From Solirubrobacterales bacterium (lineage in GTDB: Bacteria > Actinomycetota > Thermoleophilia > Solirubrobacterales > 70-9): a stretch of 64,000 nucleotides of DNA. Each line of letters begins with the position of its first letter. The stretch's first letter is position 1. The notes beneath the pieces are model-generated. The model did not search any database. It was not told the DNA's origin and saw nothing but the letters and a program-made list of their open reading frames with translations. The position numbers and the translations under genes were made by a program. Positions 41,054-51,112 of this stretch are shown one piece after another. The stretch is taken from contig JADGPJ010000003.1 of assembly GCA_017882505.1 (NCBI GenBank), positions 1 to 64,000 of the forward strand, written 5' to 3'.

Positions 41054-41668
41054 TCACGCGGCCGAGGCACGGAGGATCACGTCGCAGTAGCCGTCGGCGA
41101 TCTGCTCGGGGCTGAGCCGGCCGCGGGGATTCAGCCATTGCGGCGTGTAGTTGACCATCCCGAGCAGGGTCAGGAGGGCGAAGCTGCGGTCCTCGAAGTG
41201 CATCGTCCCGTCACGCTCACCGCGGGCGAGGACGTCGTCGAGCAGCTTCTCGAACGCCTTGCGCTGGCCGCGGACGCGGCGCCAGTGCGGCTCGCGCTCG
41301 ATCACGTGGCGCTCCTGGGCGAAGACGAGCATGTGGTCACGGTGGCTGGCGATGTGGGCGAGCCAGGCGTGCAGCAGGGCGCGCAGCTGCTGCGCCGGCG
41401 GCGCCTCCTCGGCGGCGATCTCCCGCGCCCGCTCGAGCAGCGGGTCGAGCAGCTCGTCGCAGATGCTGATCAGGAGCTGGTCCTTGCTCTCTATGTAGTG
41501 GTAGAGGCCGCCGGCGGCGAGGCCGGTCGCCTCGGTCAGCTCGCTCATCGAGGTCGCCTGGTAGCCGCGTTCGGCGAAGAGGCGGGCGGCGGTGGCGATC
41601 ACCTCTCGGCGACGGCGCTCGTAGCGCTCGCGCAGCACCGGCCGGGTCGGTGGGGAGATCGCCGCCAT
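41054..41668 (-). CDS. TetR-family regulator
   Basis: RREVIATAARLFAERGYQATSMSELTEATGLAAGGLYHYIESKDQLL. Confidence 0.92.
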   Translation of the reverse strand: MAAISPPTRPVLRERYERRRREVIATAARLFAERGYQATSMSELTEATGLAAGGLYHYIESKDQLLISICDELLDPLLERAREIAAEEAPPAQQLRALLHAWLAHIASHRDHMLVFAQERHVIEREPHWRRVRGQRKAFEKLLDDVLARGERDGTMHFEDRSFALLTLLGMVNYTPQWLNPRGRLSPEQIADGYCDVILRASAA

Positions 41669-41720
41669 CGCGGCCAACCGTAGCGAAAATCCAAGAAAAA
41701 CCGAAGGGATGCTCGAAATT

Positions 41721-41734
41721 CGAGTGATCATTCG
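41721..41734. promoter_or_regulatory. quasi-palindrome between tetR and the ACAD/carboxylase operon
   Basis: CGAGTGATCATTCG (one mismatched pair), preceded by CGAAATTCG; divergent intergenic region. Confidence 0.4.
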
Positions 41735-41747
41735 GTATATATGCCGG

Positions 41748-42881
41748 ATGGACTTCGAGCTATCCGACGAGCACCGCCTGATCCAGTCGACGGTTCGCGA
41801 CTTCGCGCTACAGGAGGTCGCCCCGGTCGCCGAGGAGCTGGACCGCGAGAAGCGCTTCCCCTACGAGATCGTCTCCAAGCTGGGAGATCTCGGCCTGATG
41901 GGGATCCCGTTTCCCGAGAAGTACGGCGGCGGAGGGGGCGACAGCCTCGCCTACGCGCTGGCGGTCGAGGAGCTGACCCGGGTCGACTCATCGGTGGCGA
42001 TCACCCTCTGCGCCCACACCTCGCTCGGCACCCAGCCGATCTACCTGTTCGGCAACGAGGAGCAGAAAGCCGAGTGGCTGCCGAAGCTCTGCTCGGGAGA
42101 AACCCTCGGCGCCTTCGGCCTGACCGAGCCCGAGGCCGGCTCCGACGCCGGCAACGTCCGCACCCGGGCCAGCCTCGAGGACGGCGAATGGGTGATCGAC
42201 GGCGCCAAGCAGTTCATCACCAACGCCGGCACCGAGATCTCCGGCGTCGTCTGCATCACCGCCCGCACCGGTCCGGAGGAGATCTCCAACCTGATCGTCG
42301 AGAACGGCACCCCCGGCTACGAGCAGGGCGAGCCCTACCGCAAGATGGGCTGGAACGCCTCCGACACCCGGCCGCTCAGCTTCGACGGCGCCCGCGTCCC
42401 CGAGGCCAACCTGCTCGGCCCCCGCGGGATGGGCTTCAAGCAGTTCCTCCAGGTCCTCGACATCGGCCGCATCGGCGTCGCCGCGATGGGCGTCGGCCTG
42501 GCCCAGGGCGCGCTCGACGAGGCGCTCGCCTACGCCAAGGAGCGGCAGGCCTTCGGCAAGCCGATCTCCAAGTTCCAGGCGATCCAGATGAAGCTCGCCG
42601 ACATGGCGACCGAGATCGAGGCGGCGCGGCTGCTCGTCTACAAAGCCGCGCGCCAGAAGGATCGCGGCGAATCGTTCTCGCTGACCGCGGCGCAGGCGAA
42701 GCTGAAGACCGGCCGCCTCGCCGTCCGCTGCGCCGAGGAGGCGGTCCAGATCCACGGCGGCTACGGCTACATCGAGGAGTACCCGGTCTGCCGCTTCTAC
42801 CGCGACGCGAAGATCCTCACGATCGGCGAGGGGACCGACGAGGTGCAGCAGATGGTGATCGCGCGGGCGCTCGGCGCATGA
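41748..42881 (+). CDS. acyl-CoA dehydrogenase (possibly isovaleryl-CoA dehydrogenase)
   Basis: MDFELSDEHRLIQSTVRDF, LTEPEAGSDAGNVRT, IHGGYGYIEEYPVCRFYRDAKILTIGEGTDEVQ. Confidence 0.9.
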   Translation: MDFELSDEHRLIQSTVRDFALQEVAPVAEELDREKRFPYEIVSKLGDLGLMGIPFPEKYGGGGGDSLAYALAVEELTRVDSSVAITLCAHTSLGTQPIYLFGNEEQKAEWLPKLCSGETLGAFGLTEPEAGSDAGNVRTRASLEDGEWVIDGAKQFITNAGTEISGVVCITARTGPEEISNLIVENGTPGYEQGEPYRKMGWNASDTRPLSFDGARVPEANLLGPRGMGFKQFLQVLDIGRIGVAAMGVGLAQGALDEALAYAKERQAFGKPISKFQAIQMKLADMATEIEAARLLVYKAARQKDRGESFSLTAAQAKLKTGRLAVRCAEEAVQIHGGYGYIEEYPVCRFYRDAKILTIGEGTDEVQQMVIARALGA

Positions 42882-42924
42882 CCCCGCCCCCCCGCGGGCG
42901 GTCCGGCGAGAGGGGCTGACCGCG

Positions 42925-44912
42925 GTGTTCTCGCGCGTCCTGATCGCCAACCGCGGCGAGATCGCGCTGCGGGTCGAGCGCACGCTGCGCCGGCTCGGGA
43001 TCGAGTCGGTCGCCGTCTACAGCGACGGCGACGCCGGCGCTCCCCACGTTCGCGGCGCCGACCGGGCGCTGCGGATCGGGCCGACGCCGGCCCAGCGGTC
43101 CTACCTCGATGTCGAGCGCGTGGTCGAGGCGGCGCTGAGAAGCGGGGCCGAGGCCGTGCACCCCGGCTACGGCTTCCTCTCCGAGAACCCGGAATTCGCC
43201 CGCGCCTGCGCCGACGCCGGGCTGACCTTCGTCGGCCCCGGACCGGAGGCGATGGAGCTGCTCGGCGACAAGGTCGCCGCCAAGGACGCGGCGGCGGCCG
43301 CCGGCGTCCCGATCCTCTCCGGCCTCAGCGGCGAGCGGCTCGGCGACGAGGAGATCGTCGAGTGGGCGGCCGGGGCCGAGCTGCCGCTGCTGCTGAAGGC
43401 CGCGGCGGGCGGCGGCGGCAAGGGGATGCGCGTCGTCACCGACCTCGGCGACCTGCCAGAAGCGCTGGCGGCGGCGCGGCGCGAGGCGCTCGGCGCCTTC
43501 GGCGACGACCGCCTGTTGGTCGAGCGCTACCTGGAGGCCTCCCGCCACATCGAGGTCCAGGTTCTCGCCGACTCCCACGGCGCCGCCGTCCACCTCGGCG
43601 AGCGTGAGTGCAGCCTCCAGCGCCGCCACCAGAAGGTCGTCGAGGAGTCCCCCTCGCCGGTCGTCGACCCGGAGCTGCGCGAGCGGATGGGCGCGGCGGC
43701 GGTTGCCCTCGCGCGGAGCTGCGGCTACGTCAACGCCGGCACCGTCGAGCTGATCGCCGAGCGCGACGACCCCGGCGCCTTCTTCTTCCTCGAGGTCAAC
43801 ACCCGGCTCCAGGTCGAGCACCCGGTCACCGAGGCGGTCAGCGACCTCGACCTGGTCGAGCTGCAGCTGCGGATCGCCGCCGGGGAGCCGCTCGGGTTCG
43901 GTCAGGAGGACGTCCGCCTCGACGGCCACGCGATCGAGGCCCGCCTCTACGCCGAGGACGCCGCCCACGGCTTCCTCCCCTCCGCCGGGCGCGTCGTCGC
44001 CTACCACGAGCCGGCCGGCGTCCGCGTCGACAGCGGTATCGAGACCGGAACCGAGGTCGGCCTCGACTACGACCCGATGCTGGCGAAGCTGATCGCCCAC
44101 GCCCCCGACCGGGCGACGGCCCTGTCGCGGCTCGAGAGCGCGCTCGCCGAGCTCGTCGTCCTCGGCCCGACGACCAACGCCGCCTACCTGCGGGCGCTGC
44201 TGGCGCGGCCCGAGGTCCGCGCGGGCGCGCTCGACACCGGGCTGATCGAGCGCCTCGGCGCGGCGATCGCGCCGCCGGTTCAGGAGCCGGTCTTAGCTGC
44301 GGTGGCGCTGGCGGAGCTCCTCGGTCCGGCCCCCAGCGACGACCCCTGGGACGCCCGCGACGGCTGGCGCCAGTCCGGCCCGGCCTGGGCGCGGGCGCGA
44401 CTGGCCGGCCCCGAGGGCGAGCTCGAGGTCGCGATCCGCCGCGATCCGGTCGCACTTGTCCCCGGTATGCGGGAAGAAGTGCGACCGCGCCGGTGGGGGT
44501 GGAGCGCCGGCGAGGATTCGGGGGCCTTTGCGATCGAGGGCGAGATGCTCACGGTCGCGGGCGAATCCCGGCGGATCGCGATGCATCGAGATGGCAACGC
44601 GATCTGGCTCGTCGACGGCGCCGCCCAGCCGGCGCGGTTCGACCTGGCCGAACAGGCCAATGCCGCGGCGGGTGCCGTCGGCGGCGGCTCGCTCGAGGCG
44701 CCGATGCCGGGGGTCGTGATCGACGTCCGCTCCGAGCCCGGCGCCGAGGTCGCCGAGGGCGACGTCCTCGTCGTCCTCGAGTCGATGAAGATGGAGCTCT
44801 CGATCCAGAGCCCACGGGACGGCGCCGTCGCCGAGGTCCTGGTCGCACTCGGCGACCAGGTCGCCCGCGGGCAGATCCTGGTCGCCCTGGCCAGCGGCGA
44901 GGAGGAGGCGGG

Positions 44913-44916
<4 letters not shown>
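42925..44916 (+). CDS. biotin-dependent acyl-CoA carboxylase alpha subunit (biotin carboxylase + BCCP)
   Basis: [25 protein letters not shown]-terminal VLESMKMEL biotin site. Confidence 0.93.
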
Positions 44917-46478
<1,562 letters not shown>

Positions 46479-46482
46479 CGGC

Positions 46483-46531
46483 GACGAGTCCTGCATTCGC
46501 CTCCCCATAGGGGCAAAACGCAGGACTCGTC
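46483..46531. terminator. bidirectional hairpin between convergent genes
   Basis: GACGAGTCCTGC (46483-46494) / GCAGGACTCGTC (46520-46531), inner CCCC-ATA-GGGG. Confidence 0.7.
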
Positions 46532-46535
46532 CGCC

Positions 46536-47492
46536 TCAGGCGCCGAAGTTCTTCGTCAGCCAGGGAACCAGGAGGGCGTTGACCTCCTGCGGCTTCTCCT
46601 GCTGCAGCCAGTGGGCGGCGTCGGGGATGACGTGCTTCTCGACCTGGGGGAGGAGCTCCTCCATGCCGTCGGTGGAGCCGGGCATGAAGAACCAGTCGTC
46701 GGCGGCGGTGATCATCAGGGCCGGCTTGTCGATCAGGTAGTCGGAGCCCTGGGCCTCTTCGAAGTCCTTTCGCAGAGCGCGGTACCAGTTGAGGCCGCCG
46801 GTGAAGCCGGTGCGGGAGTAGACGTCGACGTAGAAGCCGAGCTCCTCGTCGCTGACGATCGGCTCGCCGAAGAGCTGGGGATCGCCGACGAAGACGCCGG
46901 CCGGGACTTCCTGGATCTCTTTCGGCGCGGCCAGGAACTGCTCCATCGTGTAGCCGCGGCCGCGGAGCATCGAGCGGAAGGTGTGGTCGACGTCCTGCTC
47001 GAGGATCGCCTCGCCGACGCCCGGCTCCTGGAAGGTCCGCATGTAGTGGTTGGGCCCGCGCAGCTCGTCGTAGATTTCGATCATGTCCTGCGGCGCTTCC
47101 CAGGTGAAGTAGGGAGTGCAGAGGCTGCCGAGGCCGAGCACGCGCTCGGGGGCGAAGACGCCCGAATACCAGGCTGGCATCGAGCCCCAGTCGTGGCCGA
47201 ACCAGACCGCCCGCTCGATCCCGAGGGCGTCGAGCAGACCGGTCAGGTCGGCGACCAGGTTCTTGCAGCTGTAGGTCTGGGCGTCCGCGGGAGCGTCGGT
47301 GCCGGCGAAGCCGCGCTGGCTGGGGACGATCACGCGGAAGCCGGCGGCGGCGATCGGGTCGACCTGGTTGCGCCACGAGTAGGGGTGCTCGGGGAAGCCG
47401 TGCAGGAGCAGCACCGGCGTCCCCTCGCCCTGCTCGAAGTACTCCATCGTGATCCCGTTCGTCTCGGCGGTCTTGGGGGCGGTGAAATCCAA
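46536..47492 (-). CDS. alpha/beta hydrolase, epoxide hydrolase-like
   Basis: LLLHGFPEHPYSWRNQ, WFGHDWGSMPAW, PDAAHWLQQEKP. Confidence 0.85.
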   Translation of the reverse strand: MDFTAPKTAETNGITMEYFEQGEGTPVLLLHGFPEHPYSWRNQVDPIAAAGFRVIVPSQRGFAGTDAPADAQTYSCKNLVADLTGLLDALGIERAVWFGHDWGSMPAWYSGVFAPERVLGLGSLCTPYFTWEAPQDMIEIYDELRGPNHYMRTFQEPGVGEAILEQDVDHTFRSMLRGRGYTMEQFLAAPKEIQEVPAGVFVGDPQLFGEPIVSDEELGFYVDVYSRTGFTGGLNWYRALRKDFEEAQGSDYLIDKPALMITAADDWFFMPGSTDGMEELLPQVEKHVIPDAAHWLQQEKPQEVNALLVPWLTKNFGA

Positions 47493-47522
47493 CTCAGTCT
47501 CCTTCTCGAGGGGTTGGCCGGA

Positions 47523-48278
47523 TCATCCGGGGAGGGTGAATCCCGCGTCGACCGTGAGCGTCTGGCCGGTGACCATCCGCGCTTGGTCGGAGAGCAGGAA
47601 GGCGACGGGCTCGGCGATCTCGTCGGGGTGGAGCGCGCTGCCGAGCGGTGAGCGTTCGCCGGCCGCCGCGGCGATCGCTTCCCACTCGGGGATTTCTTTG
47701 AAGAGGTCGGTGAGGACGACGCCGCCGCAGATGCAGTTGGCGCGGATCCCGTTCGGCCCGCCCTCGACCGCGAGGTAGGTGACGAGCGTCTCGATCGCCG
47801 CCTTGGCCGTCCCGAAGGCCGCGTAGGCGTCGTAGACCCGGTGCGCTCCCAGGCTCGAGATCGCGACGATCGCGCCGCCGCCGTTTTCGCGCATTGTCGC
47901 CGAGACGGTCTGGGCCAGGACCAGCAGCGAGCGCACGTGGGCGGCCATCGTGTAGTCCCAGTCCTCGACCGTCAGCTCGTCGGTCAGGCCGAAGCTGCCG
48001 TTGGCCGCGTTGGCGACCAGGTAGCGCAGCGGCCCGAGCCCCTCGATCGCCTGTTCGACCGCGGAGACGTTGTCCTCGGCGACGCCGACGTCGCCCTGGA
48101 TCACGACGGCGCGGCGGCCGAGGGCGCGGATCTCCTCCGCGGTCGCCTCGGCGGCCTCGGCGTTGGCGACGTAGGTGATCGCGACGTCCGCGCCCCGGCG
48201 CGCCAGCGCCAGCGCGCACGAGCGCCCGATTCCCCGCGAGCCCCCGGTTACGAGGGCGTTGCCTTCGATTCCGTCCAT
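47523..48278 (-). CDS. SDR family oxidoreductase
   Basis: ALVTGGSRGIGRSCALALARRGADVAITY; AFGTAKAAIETLVTYLA. Confidence 0.9.
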   Translation of the reverse strand: MDGIEGNALVTGGSRGIGRSCALALARRGADVAITYVANAEAAEATAEEIRALGRRAVVIQGDVGVAEDNVSAVEQAIEGLGPLRYLVANAANGSFGLTDELTVEDWDYTMAAHVRSLLVLAQTVSATMRENGGGAIVAISSLGAHRVYDAYAAFGTAKAAIETLVTYLAVEGGPNGIRANCICGGVVLTDLFKEIPEWEAIAAAAGERSPLGSALHPDEIAEPVAFLLSDQARMVTGQTLTVDAGFTLPG

Positions 48279-48303
48279 CCGCTCTCGAACGTACCCGCCG
48301 CGC

Positions 48304-51108
48304 TCAACTGGGGATGTCGCGTCCCAGCCAGCCTTTGTAGAAGCCCTCGATGTCCGGCAGGTACTCGTGCATGACCGGGTAGCCAGGTGGTACGGCTTCC
48401 GTCTCGAGCAGGCGCCCGGAGATCGGGCAGTAGAACTCGCGCAGCTCCTGCCACTCGCCCTCGGGGTGGCCGAGCTTGGGGTAGACCTCCTCGTAGAGCT
48501 CGTCGCTGTCGCGGACGAACATCGGCGCGAACATCTTCCAGTTCTGGTCCCAGCGGCAGAGGTCGGCGCCGGCGTCGGTGCGGATCACCATCTCGCCGTC
48601 GCTGGCGCGGCGGACGATGTTCATCCCCTCGCCGTACGGGAGGACGATGCGGTCCTCGTAGTCGACCCGCTCCTGCAGCAGCTCCAGCCACTTCTCGAAG
48701 CGGTCCGGATCCTTGATCGCGGACTGGATGTCCTTGACGGCGCGGCGGGAGAGTTTCTCGTCGAGCAGGTCGGCCAGCGTCTCGCGGGTGACCTGGGTGG
48801 TCACCGGCACCGCCGCCACCTGGCCCTCGGGCAGGTAGACCTCCGAGTTGGCGAGGAACTCGGCGGCCGAGTCCTCGGGCGTGACCTTGCCCGGGACGGC
48901 GCGGGCGACCATCACGGTCGGCGTCACGACGTCGAAGTCGAAGTCCTCGGGCAGATCCCAGAAGCCGCGGAATTCAGCCGCCCAACCCGGCTCCAGCCGC
49001 ATCGACTCGGAGAACATGACCTTGACCGTCTCGATCAGGTCCTGGTCGAGGATCCGCTGGCGCTGCTCGCTCCACCACTCCGAGGCGGGCCGGGCGCGCT
49101 CGAGGCGATGGCGCATGAGGCCTTCGCGGTCGTCGAGACCGTAGGCCCGCTCCGCCCAGCGAGCCTGGATGTGACCGCCGGCGATGTCCTCCTCGACCCG
49201 CTCCACGCTGCGCAGCAGCGGGTCGCCGAGGCCGCCGCCGCCGCGCCCCGAGGAGAGGTAGAGATCGCCGGTTTTGACCGCGATCATCATCGTGTACGGA
49301 TCCTGCTCGAGCTGGTGCTCGCCGGCGAAGGCGGACATCGCCGCCTCTTCGCCGCTGACGTCGCCGACCGGGTAGGCCTTGCCGTCGGCCGCCTGCTCGA
49401 AGACGTCGGAGCCGAACACGTTGTGGACGTAGGCGCTGGGCGCCGGGTAGCCGCCGAAGAGGCCGGGCGAGGTCAGCATCCCGCCGGCGCCGATGTTCTC
49501 GATCTCGAAGTCCTGGGTGCCGTTGACGAGCAGCAGCGTCTCGAACGAGGAGCCACCGCGGTGGCGGCCCCAGCCACCGGTGTTGGGCTTGATCTGACGG
49601 CCGAGGTAGACCATCGGCTTGACCAGCTCCCACATCTCGATGTCGCCCATGTCGCCCTCGGGGTTGAAGACGGCGGCGCCGTAGTCGAGGCCGTCGAGGA
49701 CGTACTTGGCGCCCTGGCCCTGGGCGCCGATCTCGAAGTTCATGAAGCCGGAGATCTGGCCGTACTGGTCGATCCCGCCGCCCTGGGCGACGTTGCCCGG
49801 GACCGTGTAGGTGGAGACGACCTCCTCGATGTAGCCGCGCGACTGCAGGGCGCGGGAGACCGCGCGCAGATACCCGGTCGAGGTCGTGAACATCGGCATC
49901 CACGGGAACGAGGAGGAGCAGGGAGCGTCGCCGAGGTCGGCCCAGCTGCCCTCGGTCAGCAGCAGCTCGGTCGCGTAGTAGGCGCCGTCGTTGATCTTGT
50001 CGTTGCAGATCAGCGTCTGCGTGAAGAGGATCCACTGCATCCCCTGCTGGGCCGAGGGGGTGGCGTTGAAGGAGTGCCAGCCCCAGGCCGAGGAGCCGCG
50101 CAGGTCGGTGGTCCAGCGGCCGTCCTTGTCGACGATCGCCTCGTAGGCACCGTGGATGATCAGGTCGCGCTGGGCCCGCTTCGGCAGGTTCATCTTGTTC
50201 GCGTATCTGGCCTCGGTGAAGCCGGCGGAGCGGTAGCGGCCGGGGACCAGGAGGCCGCGGACGCGCGACTTGAAGTCGCGGCGGCCATCCTCGATCGCCT
50301 CCCGCATGAAGACCTTGAACGGCTCCTCGCCTTCTTCCAGCACCAGCCGCTCGACCGCGTCGCGGATCATGTGGCAGCCGGCGAGGCGGGTGCGCTCGTC
50401 GAGCAGGTAGAGGCCGGGGGCGCGGCTCTGCATCGAGACGCGCTTGTTGTGCCACGCGGCGATCGTGTCGTTCTCGCCGATCTTCATGCAGTGCAGGTCG
50501 ATGCCGTCGTCGAAGCGGGTGGTCGGCCCCACCGGGACGCCGCCCGGGGTCGTGGCGCCGATGTCCATCACGTGGATGACGCCGCCGGCCCAGCCGAGCA
50601 GCTCGCCGGGGCGGCCGGGGTTGAAGATCGGGACGAAGGTCTGGACGTCGGCGTTGTGGACGTCGCCGATCGTCGGCTGGTTGTTGGCGAAGATGTCGCC
50701 GGGCTTGATCCCGGGGTTGTCCTCCCAGCCGTTGCGGACCATGAACTTGATCGCCTCGCTCATGGTGTGGACGTGGACGATGATCCCGGTCGAGAGCGCG
50801 ACGTTGTCGCCCTCGGGCGTGTAGAGCGCGAAGCAGATCTCGCCGAGCTCGCGGACGATCGGCGAGGCGGAGATGTTGAGCGCGGTCTCGCGCGCCGTGA
50901 CCATGCCGCCGCGGACCCGCGAGAAGAGCTTCTCGAAGTGGAGCGGGTCGGAGTCCTTCATCTCGAGGTCGCGGAGGCCGTGGTAGTAGCCGGTCTCCTC
51001 GAACTTGCGCTCGGAGACGTCGAGCATCTCGGCCAGCTTCAGGCCATCCCAACCGATCGGTGCGCGCTGGTCGGGCTCGAGAGTGCGGACGGTGTCGATC
51101 GTGGCCAT
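48304..51108 (-). CDS. acetone carboxylase-like alpha (HyuB) subunit fused to gamma subunit
   Basis: HyuB motifs (SPIVRELGEICFALYTPEGDNVALSTG, GDVHNADVQTFVPIF); C-terminal about 150 aa DPDRFEKWLELLQERVDYEDRIVLPYGEGM...WDQNWKMFAPMFVRD...YPVMHEYLPDIEGFYKGWLG resembles the acetone carboxylase gamma subunit. Confidence 0.85.
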   Translation of the reverse strand: MATIDTVRTLEPDQRAPIGWDGLKLAEMLDVSERKFEETGYYHGLRDLEMKDSDPLHFEKLFSRVRGGMVTARETALNISASPIVRELGEICFALYTPEGDNVALSTGIIVHVHTMSEAIKFMVRNGWEDNPGIKPGDIFANNQPTIGDVHNADVQTFVPIFNPGRPGELLGWAGGVIHVMDIGATTPGGVPVGPTTRFDDGIDLHCMKIGENDTIAAWHNKRVSMQSRAPGLYLLDERTRLAGCHMIRDAVERLVLEEGEEPFKVFMREAIEDGRRDFKSRVRGLLVPGRYRSAGFTEARYANKMNLPKRAQRDLIIHGAYEAIVDKDGRWTTDLRGSSAWGWHSFNATPSAQQGMQWILFTQTLICNDKINDGAYYATELLLTEGSWADLGDAPCSSSFPWMPMFTTSTGYLRAVSRALQSRGYIEEVVSTYTVPGNVAQGGGIDQYGQISGFMNFEIGAQGQGAKYVLDGLDYGAAVFNPEGDMGDIEMWELVKPMVYLGRQIKPNTGGWGRHRGGSSFETLLLVNGTQDFEIENIGAGGMLTSPGLFGGYPAPSAYVHNVFGSDVFEQAADGKAYPVGDVSGEEAAMSAFAGEHQLEQDPYTMMIAVKTGDLYLSSGRGGGGLGDPLLRSVERVEEDIAGGHIQARWAERAYGLDDREGLMRHRLERARPASEWWSEQRQRILDQDLIETVKVMFSESMRLEPGWAAEFRGFWDLPEDFDFDVVTPTVMVARAVPGKVTPEDSAAEFLANSEVYLPEGQVAAVPVTTQVTRETLADLLDEKLSRRAVKDIQSAIKDPDRFEKWLELLQERVDYEDRIVLPYGEGMNIVRRASDGEMVIRTDAGADLCRWDQNWKMFAPMFVRDSDELYEEVYPKLGHPEGEWQELREFYCPISGRLLETEAVPPGYPVMHEYLPDIEGFYKGWLGRDIPS

Positions 51109-51112
51109 TGGG

